This document shows positions 1 to 6,036 of a stretch of DNA of 19,905 nucleotides, piece after piece. Numbering within the stretch: the first letter of the stretch is position 1; each line of letters starts with the position of its first letter. Position numbers and translations under genes: made by a program. The notes below the pieces were generated by a model. That model made no database searches, was not told the origin of the DNA, and saw nothing but the letters and a program-made list of their open reading frames with translations. The DNA comes from Nitrososphaerota archaeon (GTDB lineage Archaea > Thermoproteota > Nitrososphaeria > Nitrososphaerales > UBA183). The DNA is taken from positions 1-19,905 of the forward strand of contig JAFMAU010000031.1 in NCBI GenBank assembly GCA_029784825.1, in the 5' to 3' direction.

Positions 1-1
1 C

Positions 2-214
2 CCTGTGTCTAGAGACAGGGCGCTGGGCGAGGTTCTTTCTGTGCTGAAGTCGGAGCCGGTTCCCCCCGAGGAGGGGAGGAGCTACGCCGAGGGCCCGCTC
101 CTGCTGACTGGGCCTGGGAGGATGAATCTCTCCAGAAGCCAGAATGAGACCGACGTCAGACTCTCTTCAGAGATGCGCAGGCTCCTGAAGCTGAGATATT
201 CGGCCTACGGCTGA
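2..214 (+). CDS. C-terminal end of an unidentified protein (partial, cut by window edge)
   Basis: An open frame enters from the left edge and ends at a TGA at 212-214, giving about 70 residues of C-terminus. The first possible start in view is a GTG at 5, but the frame is open before it, so the gene probably begins outside the window. Codon choice (AGG for Arg, CTC/CTG for Leu, GAG, AAG) matches confident genes nearby, which is the main reason to believe it. The end is basic and aromatic (RRLLKLRYSAYG). It converges with the next gene, leaving 12 bases between the stops. I do not recognise the family and cannot suggest a function. Confidence 0.5.
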   Translation, partial: PVSRDRALGEVLSVLKSEPVPPEEGRSYAEGPLLLTGPGRMNLSRSQNETDVRLSSEMRRLLKLRYSAYG

Positions 215-226
215 AGTGCGTTCCTG

Positions 227-1408
227 TTACGGGCCGAGCTGAATAGCCCACACAGGATGTATCTCTGCCCCGTAGCCGTGGTCGGTGTCGAGGACGAGGG
301 CTCCCGTGATTGTTATCCTGTCGCCAGGCTGCATCGCGCGGAGCTGGGAAGCCAGCTGAGGTTGATCTGACGGGACGACCTCCGCGTGCATCAGGCTCCC
401 CCCTACAACGATGTTCCCGACGGACAGGAGGGACGTGTACTGCGGGTCCAGCTTGATGTCTATCCCGAAGTCGTTGTCGTTCGACGGGCCGTACTGGGGG
501 GCGATCCCCTCCACCGTGCCGCTGACCGTGACACAGGTGTCGATAACCCTGAGGCGCTGGGGGCCCCAGACGCCGTTCTGCTGGGTCCCTGCCCCTGCCA
601 GGTTGCTCTGTGCGCATGAGGACGAGGAGTTGGACTGGGCCCACTGGGACCTGGACAACGAGTCCGGATAGAGAGGGTAGAACGCATTGTGCGAGTCGCG
701 GGAGAGGGCGATGGGGTTGGCTGCGAGAGATGCGGGGACAAGGATGAGGGCCGCGATGAAGAGCACGGCGGCGACCCGCTTCGATGACATCTTTGAGACG
801 CCTGCCCACGCTGCGGCTGCGAGCACGACTGCGCTGGCCGCGAGCCCGATCGGCATGAAGAACGAGCTCGCCGACATGAAGATCCCCATGGCCGAGATCA
901 GGACCGCCCCTGCGAGGAGCACGCCCCCGGGTCTTGCACCGGCCGCCCCCTTTGCGATTAGATACGCAGGAAGGACCCAGAAGGCGTCGAAGAAGGTCAA
1001 GGGGGTCCCCGACGCCTGACCTCCATAGAACAGAAGGCCCAGGATGGTGGCGAGGGCCGTCCCCAGGAGGACCACGCTCAGCGACGCCCCGGCGGGGCCC
1101 AAGCGCTGCCTGGTCTTCGTCAGGACGAACACCTGGATCGGCCTCACTATCATGGCCCCCACCACGAGGAGTGTGAACGCCGACTGGGTGTAGGCCACCA
1201 GCCCGAGGGCTGCCGCGTTCGCGATGAAGTAGACGGCTGTGCCGGCCAGAGGGTCGAGCATGAGACCTGCGGCAAGCATCCCCATGGCGCTGGCACCGTA
1301 GCCGAAGAACAGGTACGGGACGTTGCCCACGGTCAGCGAAGTGATGAAAGTGAGGACGGCCGCGAAGGCGTAGGTCTTGACCTTCAACAGGTCACCGGCG
1401 GCGTTCAC
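227..1408 (-). CDS. Polytopic membrane protein with C-terminal OB-like extracytoplasmic domain
   Basis: 393 aa from a GTG start. Residues about 12-230 are a series of hydrophobic helices, roughly six to seven, with short polar loops. They are followed by a Ser/Asn/Gln-rich linker (about 250-280) and a soluble domain (about 283-390). That domain has the beta-rich pattern TCVTVSGTVEGI, then DIKLDPQYTSLL, then PGDRITITGA, ending in DHGYGAEIHPVWAI. I recognise this C-terminal pattern from thaumarchaeal secreted and membrane proteins of unknown function, where it looks like an OB-type fold; that is memory of the family, not a search. Cys265 and Cys292 lie in the presumed outer part and could form a disulfide. 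No substrate or enzyme motif is visible. It diverges from the ferredoxin-like gene across 65 bases, and I found no convincing TATA box at the expected distance from this start, so the start is less certain than the frame. Confidence 0.8.
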   Translation of the reverse strand: MNAAGDLLKVKTYAFAAVLTFITSLTVGNVPYLFFGYGASAMGMLAAGLMLDPLAGTAVYFIANAAALGLVAYTQSAFTLLVVGAMIVRPIQVFVLTKTRQRLGPAGASLSVVLLGTALATILGLLFYGGQASGTPLTFFDAFWVLPAYLIAKGAAGARPGGVLLAGAVLISAMGIFMSASSFFMPIGLAASAVVLAAAAWAGVSKMSSKRVAAVLFIAALILVPASLAANPIALSRDSHNAFYPLYPDSLSRSQWAQSNSSSSCAQSNLAGAGTQQNGVWGPQRLRVIDTCVTVSGTVEGIAPQYGPSNDNDFGIDIKLDPQYTSLLSVGNIVVGGSLMHAEVVPSDQPQLASQLRAMQPGDRITITGALVLDTDHGYGAEIHPVWAIQLGP

Positions 1409-1442
1409 GCCTGCTACCTGATTTAATCATTCCATGGTAAGA

Positions 1443-1450
1443 GTAATTAG
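1443..1450 (+). promoter_or_regulatory. TATA-like box for the antitoxin-like/ferredoxin gene
   Basis: GTAATTAG is centred about 27 bases before the ATG at 1474, the distance expected if transcription starts at or next to the start codon (leaderless mRNA). No purine-rich ribosome binding site lies just before the ATG. Confidence 0.55.
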
Positions 1451-1473
1451 CTTCTCCAGCTACTGCTGCTGCG

Positions 1474-1875
1474 ATGCCGCAGAACGTCGAGCTCTCGGAC
1501 AAGGCGTACAGGATGCTCGTGAACGCGAAGAGGGCCGGCGAGACGATCTCCGATACGATAACGCGCAACCCGGACATACGCAAAGCCAACCTGCAGAAGA
1601 GGGGCGAAGTGGAGATCACCACCTTGGAGGGCAAGAGGCTGAAGGCTGGCATCGTCGAAGACCTCTGCCTGGGGACAGGCTTCTGCGCGGTGCTCGCCCC
1701 GGAGCACTTCTCTCTGGAGAGGCAGCAGATAGGCGTGGAGCCGCTCGGGATCGCCGATGCCGACGAGAAGCTTGTAGAGCTCGAGAGGCTGCGCCGCGCC
1801 GCCGAGTCGTGCCCCTGGAGGGCGATCTATCTGAAGGACTCGGACACAGGGGAGTTCGTCGTCCGCAGCGGTTAG
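1474..1875 (+). CDS. Antitoxin-like N-terminus fused to a single-cluster [3Fe-4S]-type ferredoxin
   Basis: 133 aa. Residues about 4-31 (LSDKAYRMLVNAKRAGETIS, then DTITR) read like the short ribbon-helix-helix/VapB-type antitoxin motif, in which a Tyr-x2-Leu helix is followed by a G-E-S/T-x-S-D turn and an Ile-rich end. Residues about 60-120 are a small ferredoxin of the COG1141 kind: Cys65-x5-Cys71 in CLGTGFC, then Ala-Pro-x-His-Phe, and a distant Cys113-Pro. The usual middle cysteine of C-x2-C-x2-C is Thr68, so three ligands remain, as in [3Fe-4S] ferredoxins. The start is fixed by the TATA-like box 27 bases upstream. No toxin gene lies next to it. A redox-responsive DNA-binding role is inference; a plain electron carrier with a chance antitoxin-like helix is the alternative. 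Confidence 0.8.
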   Translation: MPQNVELSDKAYRMLVNAKRAGETISDTITRNPDIRKANLQKRGEVEITTLEGKRLKAGIVEDLCLGTGFCAVLAPEHFSLERQQIGVEPLGIADADEKLVELERLRRAAESCPWRAIYLKDSDTGEFVVRSG

Positions 1876-1881
1876 CAAGCC

Positions 1882-1888
1882 CTTTTGA
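1882..1888 (+). promoter_or_regulatory. Weak TATA-like box before the 154-aa unknown gene
   Basis: CTTTTGA is centred about 28 bases before the GTG at 1913, in an otherwise GC-rich 37-base gap. The spacing fits a leaderless start, but the box is short and weak. Confidence 0.35.
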
Positions 1889-1912
1889 GCCCGGCACCGC
1901 GGGCCGGCGTCC

Positions 1913-2377
1913 GTGCTCACCCGAGACGAAAAGGTCGAGAACCTCCTCACGAACTTCTCCCTGATAATGATGGGTATGTTCGAGGGGGTGTTCACCACGA
2001 TGGCGGTAGGGCTGGTCGACGCCCTGTCGACGGCAGCCGAGTCCCTCGGCGGTAGGCAGGCTGTCCGCAAGGAAGAGCGGGACGCCGAGGTCGACGCAAA
2101 GCTCCGAAGCGTGTTCGCCGATCTGAGGAAAGAGGTCGCCGACGGGTTCGCCGGAAAGGACGAGAAGTTCAGGGCCTTCGTCAAAAACCCGGCCTTCGAC
2201 CGGGGGGTCAGGATAGTCGAGAGCAACGAGGTGGGGCTCCCGAAGCTGACCGAGAGCCTGACTGATGAGGACCTGGCAGGCTACGTCGGACTAATCCAGA
2301 AGGAGGACCCCAGGCTCGCCAGGATGATGACCGAGCTCGGGGAGTGGCAGAAGACGACGCCGAGGTTCACGCGGTAG
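1913..2377 (+). CDS. Uncharacterised 154-aa protein
   Basis: GTG start, chosen because a T-rich box lies about 28 bases upstream. The protein appears mostly helical. Residues about 14-40 are hydrophobic with few charges (SLIMMGMFEGVFTTMAVGLV) and could form a membrane-associated or buried hairpin. Residues about 50-90 are highly charged (Lys/Glu/Asp/Arg) and could be a long amphipathic helix or coiled coil. The rest has no motif I know. It lies 37 bases after the ferredoxin-like gene and 77 bases before the aldolase start, each with its own promoter-like box, so these are neighbours rather than a clear operon. Codon use is typical of the window, which supports a real gene. I do not recognise the family. 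Confidence 0.7.
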   Translation: MLTRDEKVENLLTNFSLIMMGMFEGVFTTMAVGLVDALSTAAESLGGRQAVRKEERDAEVDAKLRSVFADLRKEVADGFAGKDEKFRAFVKNPAFDRGVRIVESNEVGLPKLTESLTDEDLAGYVGLIQKEDPRLARMMTELGEWQKTTPRFTR

Positions 2378-2423
2378 AGCGCGCACCGTCCGACGTTCTC
2401 AGGGATGAAAATCGAGGAGGCCT

Positions 2424-2431
2424 GTTATGTA
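2424..2431 (+). promoter_or_regulatory. TATA-like box deciding the deoC start
   Basis: GTTATGTA is centred about 27 bases before the ATG at 2455. The frame is open further upstream, to 2344 and back over the end of the previous gene. The box position argues for translation from 2455. Confidence 0.55.
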
Positions 2432-2454
2432 CGGGTGGTCGAGCGGCCGCTCGC

Positions 2455-3195
2455 ATGGGGACGGGACCGGGTGAGGACAGGGGCTCAGGCCCGACCAGGA
2501 CGGAGTTCGCCCGACTGATCGATCACACGCTTCTGAAGGCGACCGCCACGGTGGCGGACATCGACCTGCTGTGCGAGGAGGCCCTGCGCTTTGATTTCTG
2601 GAGCGTCTGCGTGGCGCCGAGCCACGTCCACAGAGCGAGGACGCGCCTCGAAGGGAGCAGGGCGAAGGTCTGCGCAGTGGTGGGGTTCCCGCTCGGCTTC
2701 GCAGCCCCGAGCATCAAGCTCGCTGAGGCGGTGAAAGCCGTTGAAGACGGGGCCGACGAGATCGACGTCGTCATGAACATCGGTGCGTTCAAGTCCGGGG
2801 AAGACGACGCGGTGTTCAACGAGATCAACAGCCTCGCTCAGTTCTGCCACACCCGCTCGAAGCTCCTCAAAGTCATAATCGAGTGCTGCTACCTGACGGA
2901 CGAGGAGAAGGTGAAGGCTGCGAGGCTCGCGGAGCTGGCGGGTGCGGACTTCGTGAAGACTTCGACCGGGATGGGGAACGGAGGAGCGACGCCGGAGGAC
3001 GTGAAGCTACTGAGGAGGGCCCTGCAGACAAGGACGAGGATCAAAGCGTCCGGGGGGATAGGCACCCTGGAGAAAGCGCTGGCCATGGTCGCCGCAGGAG
3101 CCGACAGGATCGGGACCAGCTCGGGGGCGAAGATCATGGGCGAGTGGCAGGCCGCTGCCGACAGCCGGTTCGTGGCCAAGCCAAATTCGGGCTAG
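2455..3195 (+). CDS. deoC: Deoxyribose-phosphate aldolase
   Basis: 246 aa, a normal length for the family. It cleaves 2-deoxyribose 5-phosphate to acetaldehyde and glyceraldehyde 3-phosphate (EC 4.1.2.4), linking nucleoside salvage to glycolytic intermediates in the cytoplasm. Visible marks are LIDHTLLKA near the N-terminus (residues 21-30), CAVVGFPLG (73-81), EIDVVMNIGA with Asp104, the Schiff-base lysine Lys168 in ADFVKTSTG, and Lys197 in IKASGGIG, together covering the class I aldolase active site. The start at 2455 is preferred over upstream in-frame codons because of the TATA-like box 27 bases before it and because the extra N-terminus would be low-complexity and overlap the previous gene. 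No nucleoside phosphorylase or phosphopentomutase gene is adjacent. Confidence 0.95.
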   Translation: MGTGPGEDRGSGPTRTEFARLIDHTLLKATATVADIDLLCEEALRFDFWSVCVAPSHVHRARTRLEGSRAKVCAVVGFPLGFAAPSIKLAEAVKAVEDGADEIDVVMNIGAFKSGEDDAVFNEINSLAQFCHTRSKLLKVIIECCYLTDEEKVKAARLAELAGADFVKTSTGMGNGGATPEDVKLLRRALQTRTRIKASGGIGTLEKALAMVAAGADRIGTSSGAKIMGEWQAAADSRFVAKPNSG

Positions 3196-3227
3196 ACCAG
3201 GCGGACCACCGCAGGGAAACTCCCCAC

Positions 3228-3237
3228 AAACTAGAAA
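3228..3237 (+). promoter_or_regulatory. A-rich promoter box for the PLP decarboxylase gene
   Basis: AAACTAGAAA is centred about 27 bases before the GTG at 3260, in the 64-base gap after deoC. Position and AT content fit a leaderless promoter; the match to a TATA consensus is only moderate. Confidence 0.4.
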
Positions 3238-3259
3238 GAGTGCCGGCATCCTCGGATGA

Positions 3260-4735
3260 GTGGTGCCAGACGAGCTAGACGTCGACCTCAACCGGGCCGA
3301 GTTCAAGGCAGTCAACAAAGAGACCGCAAGGATGCTCCTCGAGTTTTTCGAGGGGGTCCGGTCAAAGCGGGTCTTCCCCGGAAGGAAACCCTCGCAGATC
3401 CAGAAGCTGCTTGCGGAGCCACTCCCGTCCGCCCCCCAGGACCCCCTGAAGATCGTCAGGGAAGTCGAGAGGAAGATCATCCCGAACAGCACGTTCACGG
3501 GCTCCCCGCGCTACTTCGGTTTCGTGATGGGCTCAGGGACCACGATGAGCGTGTTCGGTGACGCGATAGCAGCCGCGATCAACCAGAACCCCGGAGTCTG
3601 GAAGGCCAGCCCGGCCGCCACCGAACTCGAACGGGTGGTCGTGAGATGGTTCGCAGAGATGGTTGGGTATGACAGGGAGTCGGCCGGGATTCTCACCACT
3701 GGAGGGACGATGGCCAACGTGGCAGCCATCGCCACGGCCCTGCATGACAGGGCGGGATACGACTTCGCGAACGAAGGCATCCAGTCGGAGAAGCGAAAGG
3801 GGCGGTTCACGCTCTACATGAGCGACCATGAGGGGCACTCTTCTGTGGTGAAGGCCGCTCAGCTGCTCGGGCTCGGGAGGAGCAGCGTCAGGCGCGTGAA
3901 GAGCGACGACGACTTCACCATGAACGTAGAGAGCCTTGAAGAGGCGATCGAGAAAGACGCAGCCGAAGGGAACACCCCGTTCTGCGTCGTGGCCCAGGTG
4001 GGCTCGATCAACGTCGGCGTGGTCGACCCGCTCAGGGAGATAGCCCGCGTCTGCTCCAGGCACAACATGTGGTTCCATGCCGACGGGGCATGCGGCGCCT
4101 TCGGGAGGATCATCCCAAGGAAGGCCCACCTGTTCGAGGGACTGGAGCTCGCAGACTCTGTGACTCTCGACCCTCACAAATGGCTCTTCATCTCATATCA
4201 ATGCGGCTGCGTCCTCGTGAAGGACCCCCTGAAGCTCAGGAACACGTTTACGCAGCACGCCGCCTACTTGAAGGGGATCCTCCCGACAGAGTACACGGGG
4301 CTCGACTACCACGAGTATGGGCCGCAGATGTCGAGGGGGTTCACTGCGCTCAAGGTGTGGATGTCGCTCAAGCAGATAGGGGTGAAGAGGTACAGCAGGC
4401 TCCTTGGGAGGGACGTCGCCCTCGTCGAATACCTTGACAAGCTCGTCAGGAGCAGCGAAGAATTCGAGCCTCTCTGCAAACCTGTCCTCCAGATGTACTG
4501 CTTCAGGTTCGTCCCGAAAACCAAGAAGCTGGCGGAAGACGAGGTCGACAGCCTCAATCAGAGGATAGCCGACGAGGCCCAGCTCACGGGAAAGGCGTTC
4601 CTGATGACGACCTCGATCAGAGGCAAGACAGCCCTCAGGCTTTCGGTCACAAACCATCGGACCAGGAAGGAGGACGTCGACCTGACGTTCAACCTGCTGC
4701 GACGGATAGGAAGGAAGCTGGCGGCCGGCACCTAG
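3260..4735 (+). CDS. Group II pyridoxal-phosphate-dependent amino acid decarboxylase
   Basis: 491 aa, typical for the aromatic-amino-acid/glutamate/tyrosine decarboxylase family. Motifs in order: TTGGTMANVAAI (146-157) for phosphate binding; SDHEGHSS with His193, likely stacking on the cofactor; HADGACGAFG with Asp275, which contacts the pyridine nitrogen; and DPHKW with Lys307, the expected Schiff-base lysine. The reaction is amino acid to amine plus CO2. Sequence alone does not tell me the substrate: aromatic amino acids, glutamate and aspartate are all used by relatives, and aspartate or tyrosine decarboxylation can serve coenzyme A or cofactor synthesis in archaea. Two consecutive GTG codons (3260 and 3263) are possible starts. 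The lipoate-ligase gene follows after 25 bases with its own ribosome binding site, so the two are probably co-transcribed. Confidence 0.92.
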   Translation: MVPDELDVDLNRAEFKAVNKETARMLLEFFEGVRSKRVFPGRKPSQIQKLLAEPLPSAPQDPLKIVREVERKIIPNSTFTGSPRYFGFVMGSGTTMSVFGDAIAAAINQNPGVWKASPAATELERVVVRWFAEMVGYDRESAGILTTGGTMANVAAIATALHDRAGYDFANEGIQSEKRKGRFTLYMSDHEGHSSVVKAAQLLGLGRSSVRRVKSDDDFTMNVESLEEAIEKDAAEGNTPFCVVAQVGSINVGVVDPLREIARVCSRHNMWFHADGACGAFGRIIPRKAHLFEGLELADSVTLDPHKWLFISYQCGCVLVKDPLKLRNTFTQHAAYLKGILPTEYTGLDYHEYGPQMSRGFTALKVWMSLKQIGVKRYSRLLGRDVALVEYLDKLVRSSEEFEPLCKPVLQMYCFRFVPKTKKLAEDEVDSLNQRIADEAQLTGKAFLMTTSIRGKTALRLSVTNHRTRKEDVDLTFNLLRRIGRKLAAGT

Positions 4736-4748
4736 CCCGGCCCAGGGG

Positions 4749-4754
4749 AAGGAG
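4749..4754 (+). promoter_or_regulatory. Ribosome binding site for the TTG start of the lipoate-ligase gene
   Basis: AAGGAG lies 6 bases before the TTG at 4761. A Shine-Dalgarno site here, but not before the first genes of transcripts, supports this gene being internal to a unit with the decarboxylase and supports the rare TTG start. Confidence 0.6.
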
Positions 4755-4760
4755 AAGATC

Positions 4761-5453
4761 TTGAGGGTCTACGTCGAAAAAGGCAGGGACCCAGTCGAGA
4801 ACCTGCGACGGGAAGACGAGCTGTTCCGGCGAGTGGAAGCAGGGAAGTCCCCAGAGCTGGTCCGTTTTTGGATCGACTCGGAATGCCTGGTAAGAGGGAA
4901 GGCGAAGAGCGCCAATTACGGATGGTACCACGAGGCCCTGGCCAAGAGGATGGGGGTCAGGGTCATCGAGCGGGCGACAGGCGGGGGCGTCGTCTACCAC
5001 GACGAGGGGAACCTGAACTGGAGCCTCTTCTTCAAGAGCTCCGGGCAGCTCCTCTCCCCGGTGAAGATGTTCGGCAGAGCCTCGGAATATATCGTCAAAG
5101 CTCTAGTGAGCCTGGGCCTTCGCGCCCAATTCGCCCCCCCGAACCGGATCGACGTCCAGGGCCGGAAGGTCTCAGGCATGGCAGCCAGGTCGACTCCCCG
5201 CGCCTACATGGTCCACGGGACGTTGCTCCTCCGGTCAGACCTGGAGAAGCTCAACCAGCTCTGCATCCCGCCTCCAGGCTGCCCGCCGGTCGCCAACCTT
5301 GGCGAGTGGATCCCTGAGATCCATCCCCAGCAAGTGGTGCGGGCGGTGGTCGAAGCTCTGAAGGGCCACGATGTCCAGGCTGCCGGCGGGCTGAAAAGGG
5401 TGGGAGCACACCAGCGCTCACCGGCAGAACCCTTATCCCCGGCAGACCGGTGA
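4761..5453 (+). CDS. Lipoate-protein ligase A family (lipoyl/octanoyl transferase fold)
   Basis: 230 aa from a TTG start with a good ribosome binding site. Family marks are the RATGGGVVYHDEGNLN block (residues 71-85; the R-x-GGG-x-V-x-H signature of LplA/LipB/BirA-type enzymes), Lys136 in GRKVSG, expected to stabilise the acyl-adenylate, and VHGTLLL (151-157). Such enzymes attach lipoate or octanoate to lysines of 2-oxoacid dehydrogenase E2 or glycine-cleavage H proteins. The length covers only the catalytic domain. Archaeal LplA often needs a separate LplB partner, and none is seen here. Ligase versus octanoyltransferase cannot be decided from the sequence. The last 15 or so residues (PAEPLSPADR end) run over the promoter box of the next gene and look unconserved. 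Confidence 0.87.
   Translation: MRVYVEKGRDPVENLRREDELFRRVEAGKSPELVRFWIDSECLVRGKAKSANYGWYHEALAKRMGVRVIERATGGGVVYHDEGNLNWSLFFKSSGQLLSPVKMFGRASEYIVKALVSLGLRAQFAPPNRIDVQGRKVSGMAARSTPRAYMVHGTLLLRSDLEKLNQLCIPPPGCPPVANLGEWIPEIHPQQVVRAVVEALKGHDVQAAGGLKRVGAHQRSPAEPLSPADR
5432..5438 (+). promoter_or_regulatory. TATA-like box for the NifX-like gene, inside the preceding CDS
   Basis: CTTATCC is centred 27 bases before the ATG at 5462. It lies within the last codons of the lipoate-ligase gene, so the small gene can be transcribed separately despite the near-contiguous arrangement. Confidence 0.5.
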
Positions 5454-5461
5454 GAAGAGAT

Positions 5462-5833
5462 ATGAAAGCGGCCGTGGTTTCAGATGATTTGCAGACAGTT
5501 TCCGCCCACTTCGGCATGGCCCGGCATTACCTGGTCTACGAAATCGAAGGTGGAGTCGTGAAGGGAAGGGAGGTCAGGGAGAAACTCGCGCACGGGCAGG
5601 GACAGCACCACCACGAGCACGGCGCAGGAGGCGAACCCGCATTCCATGATTCTGTGCTGTCAAACATCAGGGACTGCGACGCGGTGGTCTCGGCGGGGAT
5701 GGGGACTCCGATGTACGAATCGATCGTGGCGTCCGGGAAGAAGGCGTTCATCACCCGGGTGCGCTCTGCCGACGAAGCTGCGAAGGCGCTCGCGGAGAGC
5801 CGCCTGGACAACCATCCGGAGTTCCTGCACTGA
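5462..5833 (+). CDS. NifX/NifB-C-terminal-like (dinitrogenase iron-molybdenum cofactor domain) protein
   Basis: 123 aa, one domain. The start MKAAVVSDD, followed by SAHFGMARHYLVYEIEGG (residues 14-31), is the classic beginning of this fold, and the central CDAVVSAGMGTPMYESI (72-88) is the conserved strand-turn-helix. In nitrogen fixers the domain carries FeMo-cofactor precursors. In archaea without nitrogenase it occurs as stand-alone metal- or cluster-binding proteins of uncertain role. No other nif genes are present, so a nitrogen-fixation role is not implied. A His-rich insertion (residues 45-53, HGQGQHHHEH) suggests metal binding. ATG 5462 is chosen over an in-frame GTG at 5450 because of the box 27 bases upstream. 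Confidence 0.88.
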   Translation: MKAAVVSDDLQTVSAHFGMARHYLVYEIEGGVVKGREVREKLAHGQGQHHHEHGAGGEPAFHDSVLSNIRDCDAVVSAGMGTPMYESIVASGKKAFITRVRSADEAAKALAESRLDNHPEFLH

Positions 5834-6036
5834 CGGCGACGGGCGGGAACATTTCCCAGGCTTGAGAATCGTCTTTCTGGCTTATCTACCGACCTGAATC
5901 GGGCCGGAAATAGACCTCGCGTGGATTTGTGCCCCTCCTCTTCTGGCTAAGGTGGTACGATTACGCCGCGCCTTTGGCGCAGAAGCGTTCACGCGGGGCC
6001 GCAACTTTTAGTGCACTCGCCTTGGTCCGCGTGGAC
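5834..6036 (+). promoter_or_regulatory. 203-base intergenic region with promoter of the acyl-CoA synthetase gene
   Basis: The clearest element is CTTTTAG at 6005-6011, about 29 bases before the ATG at 6037. A second AT-rich stretch, GGCTTATCTACC at 5879-5890, could drive a transcript starting near 5911, but no credible ORF begins there. A perfect 5-bp hairpin (GCGCC, TTT loop, GGCGC) lies at 5968-5980. I see no tRNA or C/D-box pattern, and nothing else I can name. Confidence 0.45.

Noticed and set aside
1474..2377. Toxin-antitoxin pair with the 154-aa protein as toxin
   Set aside because: The 154-aa protein shows no PIN, RelE or other toxin motifs, is separated by its own promoter-like box, and there is no overlap.
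2344..2454. Upstream in-frame extension of the aldolase
   Set aside because: It would overlap the previous gene, is low-complexity, and lies upstream of and across the TATA-like box that points to 2455.
3260..4735. Glycine decarboxylase (GcvP), suggested by the lipoate-ligase neighbour
   Set aside because: The motifs (HADGACG, DPHKW) and length are those of group II amino acid decarboxylases; GcvP subunits differ and no H or T protein is nearby.
5929..6036. Upstream in-frame extension of the acyl-CoA synthetase
   Set aside because: The added residues do not resemble the family N-terminus and the promoter box lies inside this stretch.
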